A DNA stretch of 64,000 nucleotides from Methylobacterium sp. E-005 (GTDB lineage Bacteria > Pseudomonadota > Alphaproteobacteria > Rhizobiales > Beijerinckiaceae): NCBI RefSeq assembly GCF_022829725.1, contig NZ_JAKSYG010000179.1:62001-126000 (forward strand), given 5' to 3'. Below the pieces are notes generated by a model. It was not told the origin of the DNA. It saw only the letters and a list, made by a program, of their open reading frames with translations, and did not search any database. The stretch's first letter is position 1, and every line of letters starts with the position of its first letter. Shown here piece after piece: positions 51,596 through 60,640 of this stretch. Both the position numbers and the translations under genes were made by a program.

Positions 51596-52538
51596 GAATC
51601 TGGCCGGTCTGTCCCTGCGGGATCTCGAATACGTCATCGCCATCGCCGACGAGGGGCATTTCGGCCGGGCGGCGGAGCGCTGCAACATCAGCCAGCCGAC
51701 GCTGAGCGTGCAGGTCCGCAAGCTGGAAACAGCCCTCGGGGTGGTTTTGTTCGAACGGTCGAAGCGCCGCGTCCTCCTGACCGAGATCGGTCAGGTGATC
51801 GTGCGGCAGGCGCGCGTGGTTCTGGCGGAGGCGCAGCGCCTCCTGGCGCTGGCCAGTGAGGGGCGCGGCTCGCCGCTCACCGGACGCCTGATCCTCGCGG
51901 CGATCCAGACGCTCGGCCCCTACTTTTTCCCGCTGGTGCTGCGGCCGCTGCGCGAGGAGTACCCGCTGCTCTCGCTGTCCTTGCAGGAATCCCGGACCGC
52001 CGGGATCGTCGAAGGCCTGCGGGACGGGCGGATCGACGCCGCTCTGGTCTCCCTGCCGGTACCGCAGCACGGGCTGACGGTCGCGCCGCTCTTCGTCGAG
52101 CCCTTCTGGCTCGCCTGCCCGGCCGAACACGCCCTGGCCCGCGGCGGCGCCCTTTCGGCCACCGAGATCACCGGGCCGGACCTTTTGCTTTTGGACGAGG
52201 GCAACTGCCTGCGCGATCAGGCGATCGCGGCCTGCGGAGCCGGTTCCTCGGTCGGCCGTCATGCCACGAGCCTGGAGACCCTGCGTTCCATGGTGGCGGC
52301 CGGCGCCGGCTACACCCTGCTCCCCGCCCTCGCGGTGCCGGCCGGGCCCGATCCGAGTGGCCTGACCGTGACCCGGGCCTTCGATGTCGACGGCCCGGGC
52401 CGCACCATCGCGCTGGCGTGGCGGTCGAGCGATCCCCGTGTCCCAGGCCTGTCGCGCTTGGCGGCCTTCTTCCGGGCGCATGCGCCGCCCGGCACCGCAG
52501 CCTGTCGCGATGGGACGGCACAATCCTTCGAGCCCTGA
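51594..52538 (+). CDS. oxyR: Hydrogen-peroxide-inducible activator OxyR
   Basis: A LysR-family regulator of 314 residues. The N-terminal helix-turn-helix has HFGRAAERCNISQPTLSVQV; the effector domain keeps both redox cysteines, C205 and C214 (GNCLRDQAIAAC), nine apart as in E. coli C199/C208, so disulphide sensing should work. It probably activates katA. The ATG at 51594 (MNLAGLSLRDLEYV) is favoured over 51585, because the OxyR site covers the latter. The C-terminal tail past about residue 295 is less conserved. Confidence 0.93.
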   Translation: MNLAGLSLRDLEYVIAIADEGHFGRAAERCNISQPTLSVQVRKLETALGVVLFERSKRRVLLTEIGQVIVRQARVVLAEAQRLLALASEGRGSPLTGRLILAAIQTLGPYFFPLVLRPLREEYPLLSLSLQESRTAGIVEGLRDGRIDAALVSLPVPQHGLTVAPLFVEPFWLACPAEHALARGGALSATEITGPDLLLLDEGNCLRDQAIAACGAGSSVGRHATSLETLRSMVAAGAGYTLLPALAVPAGPDPSGLTVTRAFDVDGPGRTIALAWRSSDPRVPGLSRLAAFFRAHAPPGTAACRDGTAQSFEP

Positions 52539-52622
52539 TATCGGCGCGAGGCTGCCGCGCCGAATCTTTGCCGTGACAGGGCCAATATTCCGGTGTAGCG
52601 CGCGGCCTAAGCCCGATCTCCC

Positions 52623-53705
52623 ATGCGGGCACCGCCTCCCGCGATCGCCTTGCCGTCCTTGCGCACCCTCGGCCTCTGGGCCGCCCTCGCCGTCGTCTCG
52701 GCGGCCATCTCGTACGGCCTGATGCGCGCGCATTTTCCGGCGGCGCTGCTGCTCGGGCCGATGATCGGAGCGATCGCGTTCGGCGTCGGCGGGTCGCGGC
52801 TCCACGTCGCGCGACCTGCCTTCAACGCCGCCCAGGCGATGATCGGCTGCCTCGTAGCCCATGCGGTCACCGGGCAGATCGCCCAGACCCTGCTGGAGGA
52901 CGGTCCGCTCATCGTCGCCGTCGTGCTCGTGACCGTGGCGGTCAGCGGCGTCGTGGGCTGGGTCCTCACCCGTCTGCGGGTGCTGCCCGGCACCACCGCC
53001 GCCTGGGGCTCCTCGCCGGGCGGCGCCTCCGCCATGGTGGCGATGGCCGAGGATTTCGGTGCGGATCCCCGGCTCGTCGCCTTCATGCAGTACGTGCGCG
53101 TCGCCGCGGTGGTGTTCTCGGCCTCCCTGGCCGCGCGGTTCCTGATGGAGAACCCGGCCGCCATGGGCCCTGCCGGCGGCGCCGAGACCATCGAGCCTCT
53201 CTCCCTCCTGGCGACCCTCGCGGTGGCCGTGGTCGGCGCCGGCGCGGCCCTCGCCCTGCGGGTGCCGGCGGGCGCCCAGGTCGGCCCGATGGTGCTGGGC
53301 AGCCTCCTCCACGCCACTGGGCTCGTCCGGATGGCCCTGCCGGTTCCGATCCTCGAACTCGCCTATGCCTGCATCGGCATCTATGTCGGGCTGCGCTTCA
53401 CCCGCGAGACCCTACGGCTGACCGTCACGGCGCTCCCCGGCATCCTGGTGGCGACCTTCTCGGTGATCGCCCTCTGTGCCGCCTGGGGCTGGGGGCTGAC
53501 CCTGCTGCTGCCGATCGACCTGCTCACCGCGGTGCTCGCCACGAGCCCGGGCGGGCTCGATTCGGTGGCGATCATCGCGGTCGGCTCCAAGGCGGACGTC
53601 TCCTTCGTGCTCGCGGTCCAGACCCTGCGCCTGTTCGTGGTTCTGCTCACAGGCCCGCTCCTGGCGAAGTGGATCAGCCGGTCCGTCCCCGAGGGGGCGG
53701 CGTGA
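52623..53705 (+). CDS. AbrB-family (PF05145) membrane transporter
   Basis: A 360-residue protein with about ten helices in two repeats. Diagnostic stretches are AALLLGPMIGAIAFGVGGS, RPAFNAAQAMIGCLVAHAVT, GTTAAWGSSPGGASAMVAMA, and the second-half SPGGLDSVAIIAVGSKADVS. Members were once named ammonia monooxygenase or AbrB duplicates; a few are tied to transport of unknown substrates. It is unrelated to the sporulation AbrB. Its stop overlaps the dgkA ATG. Confidence 0.88.
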   Translation: MRAPPPAIALPSLRTLGLWAALAVVSAAISYGLMRAHFPAALLLGPMIGAIAFGVGGSRLHVARPAFNAAQAMIGCLVAHAVTGQIAQTLLEDGPLIVAVVLVTVAVSGVVGWVLTRLRVLPGTTAAWGSSPGGASAMVAMAEDFGADPRLVAFMQYVRVAAVVFSASLAARFLMENPAAMGPAGGAETIEPLSLLATLAVAVVGAGAALALRVPAGAQVGPMVLGSLLHATGLVRMALPVPILELAYACIGIYVGLRFTRETLRLTVTALPGILVATFSVIALCAAWGWGLTLLLPIDLLTAVLATSPGGLDSVAIIAVGSKADVSFVLAVQTLRLFVVLLTGPLLAKWISRSVPEGAA

Positions 53706-54052
53706 TGAACGCCCTCGTCCTCGCCTTCCTCAATTCCTGGCGCGGCCTGCGCCACGGGGCGCGCACCGAGCGGGCGGTGCGTCAGGAGCTGGTTCTGCTG
53801 GCGGTGGGCGTGCCGGTCGCGCTGCTGCTCGGCGCGACCCTGTGGGTGCGCGTGGCGCTGATGGTGAGCCTGTTGCTGATGCTGGCCGCCGAGTTCCTCA
53901 ACACGGCCGTCGAGAAGCTCTGCGACCATGTACACCCGAGCCACCACCCGATGATCGGCCGGGTGAAGGATCTCGCCTCGGCCGGGACCTTCATGGCCCA
54001 GGTGGCGGCGCTGCTGGTGTGGGTGGCGGCGCTGGTCGAGCGGCTGGGCTGA
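53705..54052 (+). CDS. dgkA: Diacylglycerol kinase
   Basis: A 115-residue integral membrane kinase recycling diacylglycerol to phosphatidic acid. FLNSWRGLRHGARTERAVRQ, then helices LVLLAVGVPVALLLGATLWV and RVALMVSLLLMLAAEFLNTA with EFLNTAVEKLCD, and a third helix (GTFMAQVAALLVWVAALVE). Catalytic glutamates and the Asp in VKDLASAGT are visible. Start ATG overlaps the abrB-like stop (TGATG-type). Confidence 0.92.
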   Translation: MNALVLAFLNSWRGLRHGARTERAVRQELVLLAVGVPVALLLGATLWVRVALMVSLLLMLAAEFLNTAVEKLCDHVHPSHHPMIGRVKDLASAGTFMAQVAALLVWVAALVERLG

Positions 54053-54139
54053 TCTGCCCTGCCCCCCGGGCGCTCGCTTCCGCGGCCGCGAGGGGCTATC
54101 TGCCGGGCGTAGCAAGTGCACCGCCTGAGATCACGCCCC

Positions 54140-55669
54140 GTGACGGACTACATCCGCAAGATCCTCACCGCCCGCGTCTACGACGTGGCGATCGAAAGCC
54201 CGCTCGATCCGATGCCGCGCCTCACGCAGCGCCTCGGCCGGCCGGTGCTGCTGAAGCGCGAGGATCTGCAGCCGGTCTTCTCGTTCAAGCTGCGCGGCGC
54301 CTACAACAAGATGTCGGGCTTGAGCCCGGACCAGATCGCCCGCGGCGTTGTCTGCGCCTCGGCGGGCAATCATGCCCAGGGCGTCGCGCTCGCCGCCGCC
54401 AAGCTCGGGGCGCGGGCCGTGATCGTGATGCCGCGCACCACCCCGTCGATCAAGGTCGATGCCTGCCGGGCCCGCGGCGCCGAAGTGCTGCTGCACGGTG
54501 ACGCCTTCGACGAGGCGCTGGCCCAGGCGAAGATCCTGGAAGCCGAGCAGGGCCTGACCTTCCTGCACCCGTTCGACGATCCCGACGTCATCGCCGGCCA
54601 GGGTACGATCGGCAAGGAAATCCTGGAGCAGCATACCGGCCCGATCGAGGCGATCTTCGTCCCGGTGGGCGGGGGCGGCTTGGCGGCCGGCATCGCCACC
54701 TTCGTGAAGTACCTGCGGCCGGGCACCAAGGTGATCGGCGTCGAGCCGGAGGATGCCGCCTGTATGGCCGCGGCGCTCGCCGCCGACACCCGGGTCAGCC
54801 TGCCCTCGGTCGGCCTGTTCGCCGACGGCGTCGCGGTGCGGCAGGCCGGTGAGGAGACCTTCCGGCTCTGCCGCGAGCACCTCGACGGGGTCATCACGGT
54901 CGACACCGACGCCATGTGCGCGGCCGTCAAGGACATCTTCGACGATACCCGCGCGGTCTCCGAGCCCTCCGGCGCGCTGAGCCTCGCCGGCGCCAAGGTC
55001 TATGCCGAGCGCGAGGGCGGCGCCGGCACACTGATCGCGATCTCGTCGGGGGCCAATCTCAACTTCGATCGCCTGCGCCACATCGCCGAGCGGGCCGAGA
55101 TCGGCGAGCAGCGTGAAGTCCTGATCGGCGTGACCATCCCGGAGCGGCCCGGTGCCTATCGCGCCTTCATCAACGCCCTGGGCCCGCGCGCCATCACCGA
55201 GTTCAATTACCGCCATGCCCCGGGCAGCGAGGCGCAGATCTTCGTCGGCATCAATCTCACCGGGGGCAAGCGCGAGAAGCAGGCGCTGATCGGCGCCCTG
55301 CGCGAGGCCGGCTACCGCGTCCTCGACATGAGCGATAACGAGATGGCCAAGGTCCATGTCCGCTACATGGTCGGCGGCCGGGCCGTGGGTGTCGCGCACG
55401 AGCGCCTGTTCCGATTCCAGTTCCCGGAGAGGCCCGGCGCGCTGATGAAGTTCCTCGACGCGCTGGGGCCAGGCTTCGACATCACGCTGTTCCACTACCG
55501 CAACCACGGCGCCGATTACGGCCGCGTGCTCGCAGGCATCGCGGTCCCGCCGGCCGAGCGCGCCCGGTTCGATGCGGTCATCGAGGCGCTGGGCTACCCG
55601 GCCACCGACGAGACCGAGAACCCGGCCTATCGCCTGTTCCTCGATGGCGAGATGGCCGGGGCTGCATAA
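54140..55669 (+). CDS. ilvA: Threonine ammonia-lyase, biosynthetic
   Basis: A 509-residue PLP enzyme making 2-oxobutanoate for isoleucine synthesis. The PLP lysine is K50 in FSFKLRGAYNKM; the phosphate loop VPVGGGGLAAGIA and CASAGNHAQGVALAA follow. The two C-terminal ACT-like halves (IGVTIPERPGAYRAFI and FQFPERPGALMKFLDALG) predict isoleucine feedback control, so this is the biosynthetic form. GTG at 54140 starts TDYIRKILTARVYDVA, the family N-terminus. Confidence 0.95.
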   Translation: MTDYIRKILTARVYDVAIESPLDPMPRLTQRLGRPVLLKREDLQPVFSFKLRGAYNKMSGLSPDQIARGVVCASAGNHAQGVALAAAKLGARAVIVMPRTTPSIKVDACRARGAEVLLHGDAFDEALAQAKILEAEQGLTFLHPFDDPDVIAGQGTIGKEILEQHTGPIEAIFVPVGGGGLAAGIATFVKYLRPGTKVIGVEPEDAACMAAALAADTRVSLPSVGLFADGVAVRQAGEETFRLCREHLDGVITVDTDAMCAAVKDIFDDTRAVSEPSGALSLAGAKVYAEREGGAGTLIAISSGANLNFDRLRHIAERAEIGEQREVLIGVTIPERPGAYRAFINALGPRAITEFNYRHAPGSEAQIFVGINLTGGKREKQALIGALREAGYRVLDMSDNEMAKVHVRYMVGGRAVGVAHERLFRFQFPERPGALMKFLDALGPGFDITLFHYRNHGADYGRVLAGIAVPPAERARFDAVIEALGYPATDETENPAYRLFLDGEMAGAA

Positions 55670-55682
55670 CCCCGGATCCCAC

Positions 55683-56366
55683 CTACTCCGTCCCCTCCTC
55701 CACCGCCGTCACGTCCGGCATGGCCCGCAGCTTCTCGGCGATCGCCGCGACGCTCGTATGCGACAGACGCACGAAGGTAACGGTGACGTCATCGAAATCC
55801 GGGTTCGCGCTGGGGCGGACCGTGAAGCTCCGAACCCGGGAGGCGCGCTCGCCCGTCGCCGTGTGGAGCGTGTCGATCGACAGCGTCCCCGTGCGCGCGG
55901 TGAGCCGCAATGTCCGCACGCGCATCCGATCGCGCCAGCGTTCCTCGAACGGCTTCACCCCGGCCAGGATGCCCACGATGAGCGCCGTCGCGGCGATGGC
56001 CGGCACGTAGAGGCCGCTGCCGATCGCGAGACCGATCGCCGCCACACCCCAGAGGCTCGCCGCCGTGGTGAGGCCCTTCACCACCTCCCCGCGCAGCAGG
56101 ATCGTGCCCGCACCGAGGAAGCCGATGCCCGAGACGACCTGGGCGGCGATACGGGACGGATCGAGCACGACGTGCTCCGTGCCCAGCACGTCGGCGAAGC
56201 CATAGGCCGAGACCAGCATGATCAGGCACGAGCCGACGCAGACCAGCATGTGGGTCCGCAGGCCCGCCGCCCAGAGCAGGCGCTCGCGTTCCAGACCGAT
56301 CACGCTGCCGAACAGGGCCGCCAGCGCCAAACGCGCCACCATCTCGCCGTTGCCGATCACGCCCAT
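55683..56366 (-). CDS. MgtC/SapB-family membrane protein
   Basis: About 227 residues: four or five N-terminal helices with ARLALAALFGSVIGLERERL, GLRTHMLVCVGSCLIMLVSA, GIGFLGAGTILL and KGLTTAASLWGVAAIGLAIG, then a cytoplasmic ACT-like C-terminus (DDVTVTFVRLSHTSVAAIAE). MgtC proteins help survival at low magnesium and modulate F-type ATPase in pathogens; the role here is unknown. The start is uncertain (56384, 56366 or 56342). It ends convergently with ilvA. Confidence 0.88.
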   Translation of the reverse strand: MGVIGNGEMVARLALAALFGSVIGLERERLLWAAGLRTHMLVCVGSCLIMLVSAYGFADVLGTEHVVLDPSRIAAQVVSGIGFLGAGTILLRGEVVKGLTTAASLWGVAAIGLAIGSGLYVPAIAATALIVGILAGVKPFEERWRDRMRVRTLRLTARTGTLSIDTLHTATGERASRVRSFTVRPSANPDFDDVTVTFVRLSHTSVAAIAEKLRAMPDVTAVEEGTE

Positions 56367-56424
56367 CTCCGTTCGTCCGCGCATGGCGGACCCGGCCGAT
56401 CCTGGACGATCATGAGCCGACTTA

Positions 56425-57366
56425 TCAACTCAGGCCGAGGGCGGCCTTCTCGACCTCGTAGGCGGCCCGCACGGCGGCCATTCCGTAGGCCCGCTCCAGG
56501 CGCCGGACCGTGAAGTGGGCCCGCGCCGTCGTCTGGAAATGGTTCATGAAGGCAGTGTTGACAGCCGCACCGCCGAACGCCCCAAGGATCGGCACCGCCT
56601 GCGCGGCGACCTTCTGCGATACGACCAAACCGAATCGGGCCGCGATCTGCGCGGTGAAGCGGATCAGGGCCGGGGCCGACTGGTCGAGGAGGGTCTTGCT
56701 GCCGGCGTAGCGGGCGGCCTCGGCCAGGGTCTTGGCGAGAGCCGCACGGACCGCGAAATAGCCGCTCTCGGTGAGCGCTGCGCCGGCTTCGGTGGTCGCC
56801 GGTGCCCGGCCACCCAGGGCGAAGACCTGCACGCAGGCGAGCGCGCCCTCCGGCGTCTCGAGATCCTCGCCCTCCTCGCGCGCGATCTCGGCGATCGAGC
56901 GAAGCATCAGCGTGGTCGAGACCGGCAGTTCGACCGCCAGGGTCGAGAGGCCGAACGCCCCGCCGAGCGCGCCGGAGAGCGCCGCGAATGCCTTGTGCTT
57001 GGCGTCGCCCGAGCCGAGGAGCCGTGTGAGACGGCTCTCCGCCTTGGCGGTCGCGGGACCGAGGGCCTCGCCTGCCGTCACGGGCGCGAGGTCCGCGCGC
57101 GGCAGCGTCGCCAGGGCGACCCGCAGCGCACCGCGCATGGCCGCCTCGGTGCTCCGGCTCACCACCTCCGTCACCGGAGCAGGCAACGAGCGCCCGATGA
57201 TGTCCAGGGGCGCCCCCGCGGCCGCGGAGAGGCGGGCGGCGAGGCTCGGACGCTCCAGCGCCTGAACGGCCCGGCGCAGGGCCGCGAGGTCCGCCTCAGT
57301 CAACGTTGCGTCGCGGGTCACCGCCGGCAGCGTTCCATCGGTGCGGGTGATGTCGGTCGTGGTCAT
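56425..57366 (-). CDS. EcsC family protein
   Basis: A 313-residue protein with the EcsC pattern: an N-terminal helical stretch (LTEADLAALRRAVQALERPS), LGGAFGLSTLAVELPVSTTL, MLRSIAEIAREEGEDLETPE, a basic-rich C-terminal half with FTAQIAARFGLVVSQKVAAQ and PILGAFGGAAVNTAFMNHF. In Bacillus EcsC is linked to a protein-secretion ABC system, but the domain's role is undefined. Several hydrophobic segments suggest membrane association. It stands 26 bases downstream of ampG. Confidence 0.85.
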   Translation of the reverse strand: MTTTDITRTDGTLPAVTRDATLTEADLAALRRAVQALERPSLAARLSAAAGAPLDIIGRSLPAPVTEVVSRSTEAAMRGALRVALATLPRADLAPVTAGEALGPATAKAESRLTRLLGSGDAKHKAFAALSGALGGAFGLSTLAVELPVSTTLMLRSIAEIAREEGEDLETPEGALACVQVFALGGRAPATTEAGAALTESGYFAVRAALAKTLAEAARYAGSKTLLDQSAPALIRFTAQIAARFGLVVSQKVAAQAVPILGAFGGAAVNTAFMNHFQTTARAHFTVRRLERAYGMAAVRAAYEVEKAALGLS

Positions 57367-57391
57367 CCCAGGATCCCTGGATTTGTGCCGG

Positions 57392-58780
57392 TCACGCGGC
57401 GCCTGGGGCGCGCGCCGTGGAAGGAAGTTCTGCGCCCACAGCGTGGTTCCCCGCCGTGTTCGGCACCCGCGCCGGGGCGGCCTCGGCGGCTGGCCTGCTG
57501 CCGCGACGGCCTACGGCGAGGCACAGCACGAGCACGGGAATGCCGACCAGCGATGTCAGCACGAAGAAGGCCGGGTAGCCGATCGCCGCCACGATGAAGC
57601 CCGAGGCGCCCGCGATGAGCTTGCCCGGCAGCGCGTAGAGCGACGAGAACAGGGCGTACTGCGTCGCCGCGTAGGCCGGGCTGGTGAGGCTCGACATGTA
57701 GGCGATCAGCACGATCCCCGCGAAGGAGCCGCAGAAATTCTCGATCGAGATGGCGACTGTCAGGCGCCAGATCTCGGGGGCGCCCGCCGACAGCCACGCG
57801 AAGGCGAGGTGCGAGGCGGCGGCCAGGAAGGCGCCCAGCAGCAGCGTCGGGAACAGCCCGAGCCGGGCCAGCGCCCATCCTCCGGCGAAGCCCCCCGCGA
57901 TGCCGACCCAGATGCCGTAGAGCTTGGTAACGGTGGCGATCTCCTTGAGATCGAAGCCGAGCGCCCGGTAGAGTGGGCTCGCCATCACGCCGGACAGGAA
58001 GTCAGGCAGCCGAAACAGGGCGACGAGCAGCAGGATACCCCACAGGGCGGTCCCGAACCGCCCGTGCAGCTCGGTCAGCGGCTCCAGCACGGCGCGCCGC
58101 ATCGACCAGAGCCGCGAGCGGCCCGGCGTCTCGGGGGCGGCCGCCCGGGGGGTGTCAAAGGCCGGCGCCAGCAGGGCGGCCACCATGCCGACAAGCATGA
58201 GTGCGGCCATGATCAGGTAGGCCAGCGTCCAGCCCCCGGAGGCGGCGATGAACAGCGCGCCGGCGCCCGCCGTGATGAGGCCGAGACGGTATCCGAGGTT
58301 CGAGGTCGCCGCCAGGATGCCCTGGAAATCGCTGCCCGCGGCGTCGATGCGCCAGCCGTCGACGACCACGTCCTGGCTCGCCGCGCAGAACGCCACCAGG
58401 AACGCACCGAGCCCGAGGAGCGCGAGGTTGGTCTTCGGGTCGGAGACCGCCATCAGCACGAGGCACAGAGCGACGGCCGCCTGCGTCGTGACCATCCAGG
58501 CGCGGCGCCGCCCGAGGCGTGCGCTGAGCAGCGGCACGTTGAGCCGGTCGATCGCCGGGGCCCAGAGGAACTTCAGCGAGTAGGGCAGCGCCACGTAGCT
58601 GAACAGCCCGATGGCGCGCACATCGATATCCGAGAAGGCGAGCCGCAGCGTGAAGGTCCCGAGCACCAGCAGGAGCGGCAGCCCGGAGGAGAATCCGAGC
58701 GCGAGCATGAGGGCGATGCGCCGGTCCTCCACGATGTCGCGGAGCCGGAAGCGGCGCAAAGCCTGTGGCTGGTTGCCCAT
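57392..58780 (-). CDS. ampG: AmpG-type muropeptide permease (MFS)
   Basis: A 462-residue MFS protein importing anhydromuropeptides for peptidoglycan recycling, and so influencing AmpC beta-lactamase induction. FSSGLPLLLVLGTFTLRLAF, LKFLWAPAIDRLNVPLLSAR, GRRRAWMVTTQAAVALCLVL and AASQDVVVDGWRIDAAG are typical of AmpG. About 12-14 helices. The ATG at 58780 is chosen; the frame back to 58888 is off-family. It is divergent from the LOV kinase and upstream of the EcsC-like gene. Confidence 0.9.
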   Translation of the reverse strand: MGNQPQALRRFRLRDIVEDRRIALMLALGFSSGLPLLLVLGTFTLRLAFSDIDVRAIGLFSYVALPYSLKFLWAPAIDRLNVPLLSARLGRRRAWMVTTQAAVALCLVLMAVSDPKTNLALLGLGAFLVAFCAASQDVVVDGWRIDAAGSDFQGILAATSNLGYRLGLITAGAGALFIAASGGWTLAYLIMAALMLVGMVAALLAPAFDTPRAAAPETPGRSRLWSMRRAVLEPLTELHGRFGTALWGILLLVALFRLPDFLSGVMASPLYRALGFDLKEIATVTKLYGIWVGIAGGFAGGWALARLGLFPTLLLGAFLAAASHLAFAWLSAGAPEIWRLTVAISIENFCGSFAGIVLIAYMSSLTSPAYAATQYALFSSLYALPGKLIAGASGFIVAAIGYPAFFVLTSLVGIPVLVLCLAVGRRGSRPAAEAAPARVPNTAGNHAVGAELPSTARAPGAA

Positions 58781-58964
58781 GGCATGGAACTCCTGAGCCT
58801 TCTTGGCCTTGATCCCGCGAAATCGTGGCAACTGTGCGCCGGGAGCGTCTCGCCGGATTGTGATGCGGATGGCTCTGATTTGACCCAAGCTTGCTTAACG
58901 CACTGTCCACGCGCTGCGGAACGCAGCCAGACGGGAGCGTCGGATGAATGCGTCGCATCGCTGA

Positions 58965-60056
58965 GTGTGGAATGATGCGTTGAGTGCCCGATCCGTGCCC
59001 GCGCCGCCCCCGGCGACGCTGATCGATGCCTTCGCGCGCAGCCCGTCGCCGATGGTGATCACCGACGCGCGTGCGCCGGACAATCCGGTCGCCTGGGCCA
59101 ACGCCGCCTTCCTGCGGGCCACGGGCTACGAAGCCGAGGAGATCGTCGGGCGCAACTGCCGCATGCTGCAAGGGCCGGATACGGACCAAGCGACCGTCGC
59201 GCGGATCCGGGCCGCCATCGCGGTGGCCGAGCCGATCTCCGTCGAGTTGCTGAATTACCGGAAGGATGGTTCGACCTTCTGGAACGCGATGACCATCACG
59301 CCGGTGAGCGACGCGGACGGGCTGGCTTTCTATTACGCCGCGCAGGCCGACATGACGCATGTCCACCAACTCGAAGTGACGATGCGCGGCACCAACGACG
59401 AGCTGGAGCGCCTGGTCGATGCCCGCACACACGCGCTGACCGCCGCGCTGGAGCAGAAGACCGCGCTGCTGCACGAGGTCGATCACCGGGTAAAGAACAA
59501 CCTCCAGGTGATCTCATCGCTGATGCTGCTGAAGGCTCGCCGCACCCCGGAGGGCGAGGCGCGCGACGCGCTTCAGGGCATGGCGGAGCGGATCGGCGCA
59601 CTCTCGACCGCGCACCGGCTGCTCTATTCCGAGGGCGACTGCGCGCATTTCAACCTCGGCGATTTTGCCTCCGAGTTCCTGGCCGACATGAATGCCGGCC
59701 TCGACCCGGAGCGGCATCGGATCGAGGCCGATGTCGAACCGATCGCGGTGGCGGCCGCGATGGCGGCGCCGCTGGCGCTGCTGATCCATGAGCTGACCGC
59801 CAATGCCTTGCGCCATGCCTTCCCGGACGCGCGCGAAGGCCGCGTTTTGATCTCAGCCCGGCGCACCGAGAGCGGGATGCACCTGACGATCCGGGACGAC
59901 GGCATCGGCCTGTCGGCGGCCCCGCCCAATCCGGCGGGCTTTGGACGCAACCTCGTCGAGATGGTGGTGCGGCAGATGCGCGGGACCATCGCCTGGACGG
60001 AGGCCGGGCCGGGCACGACCGTCGAGATCGATATCCCGCTTCAGTTCGCATCTTGA
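58965..60056 (+). CDS. Blue-light LOV histidine kinase (HisKA_2 type)
   Basis: A 363-residue sensor. The LOV domain (about 20-130) has the flavin-reactive C65 in GRNCRMLQG and partner residues in LLNYRKDGSTFWNAM and YYAAQADMT (Q127), so it should bind FMN and form a cysteinyl adduct in blue light. A helix leads to a HisKA_2 dimerisation domain with phospho-acceptor H174 in HEVDHRVKNNLQVISSL, and an ATPase domain (LIHELTANALRHAFPD, IRDDGIGL). No membrane segment, so cytoplasmic. A GTG at 58965 or TTG at 58980 is the start. It lies 68 bases before a receiver protein. Confidence 0.92.
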   Translation: MWNDALSARSVPAPPPATLIDAFARSPSPMVITDARAPDNPVAWANAAFLRATGYEAEEIVGRNCRMLQGPDTDQATVARIRAAIAVAEPISVELLNYRKDGSTFWNAMTITPVSDADGLAFYYAAQADMTHVHQLEVTMRGTNDELERLVDARTHALTAALEQKTALLHEVDHRVKNNLQVISSLMLLKARRTPEGEARDALQGMAERIGALSTAHRLLYSEGDCAHFNLGDFASEFLADMNAGLDPERHRIEADVEPIAVAAAMAAPLALLIHELTANALRHAFPDAREGRVLISARRTESGMHLTIRDDGIGLSAAPPNPAGFGRNLVEMVVRQMRGTIAWTEAGPGTTVEIDIPLQFAS

Positions 60057-60124
60057 GAATTCGCCGCGAACGCTTCACGCTCGCGGCCGCGTGAGCATCC
60101 ATCACGCCGGGCTACGGAGATCGC

Positions 60125-60556
60125 ATGGGGACCGGGACCGCGGACGCCACCTTGCGCATCCTTGTGGTCGAGGACGAGGCGCTGATCGCCCTGGAGCTCG
60201 AGTGCCTTCTGGACGATCTGGGCCACGTCACGGTCGGCATCGCCGGCACCTCGGCCGAGGCGATCGCGCTGGGCCGCGCGACGGCGCCTGACGTCGCTTT
60301 CGTGGACATCCACCTTGTGGACGGCCCGACCGGTATCGAGGTCGCCCGCGCGCTCTCGGAGGACCGGCGCATCACCGTGGTGTTCATGACCGCCAACGCG
60401 AAGCGCATCCCGCCGGATTTCGCGGGCGCCATCGGGGTGATCGCCAAGCCCTATTCCGAGCGGGTGGTGGCCAGCACCCTCCATTACGTGGCCGACCGGC
60501 GCGCCGGCGGCGGAGCAGCGGCCTGCCCGGACGGGTTTCTGGCTGCGCCGGGGTGA
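60125..60556 (+). CDS. Stand-alone response-regulator receiver
   Basis: A 143-residue CheY-like receiver with acid pocket (VVEDEAL), phosphorylation site D61 in DVAFVDIHLVDG, the T/A switch in VVFMTANAK and K108 in IAKPYSER. No output domain follows. It is probably phosphorylated by the LOV kinase next to it. Such receivers pass the signal to a third partner, for example phosphotransfer or PhyR-type systems; none is in the window. Confidence 0.9.
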   Translation: MGTGTADATLRILVVEDEALIALELECLLDDLGHVTVGIAGTSAEAIALGRATAPDVAFVDIHLVDGPTGIEVARALSEDRRITVVFMTANAKRIPPDFAGAIGVIAKPYSERVVASTLHYVADRRAGGGAAACPDGFLAAPG

Positions 60557-60576
60557 GGTTCCGGAGCCCGCAGCCT

Positions 60577-60601
60577 TCCCGTTCCCCTCTGCGGGGACGG
60601 G
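60577..60601. repeat. GC-rich extragenic palindrome between the receiver and mutS
   Basis: CCCGTTCCCC-TCTGC-GGGGACGGG forms a stem with one bulged T, followed by a further GCGCGGGGC as at 36701. It shares CTCTGCGGGG with the element at 27791. It may terminate both converging transcripts. Confidence 0.7.
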
Positions 60602-60640
60602 AGATGCGCGGGGCAGCCGGAGCTCCCTCGGGAACCGAAC

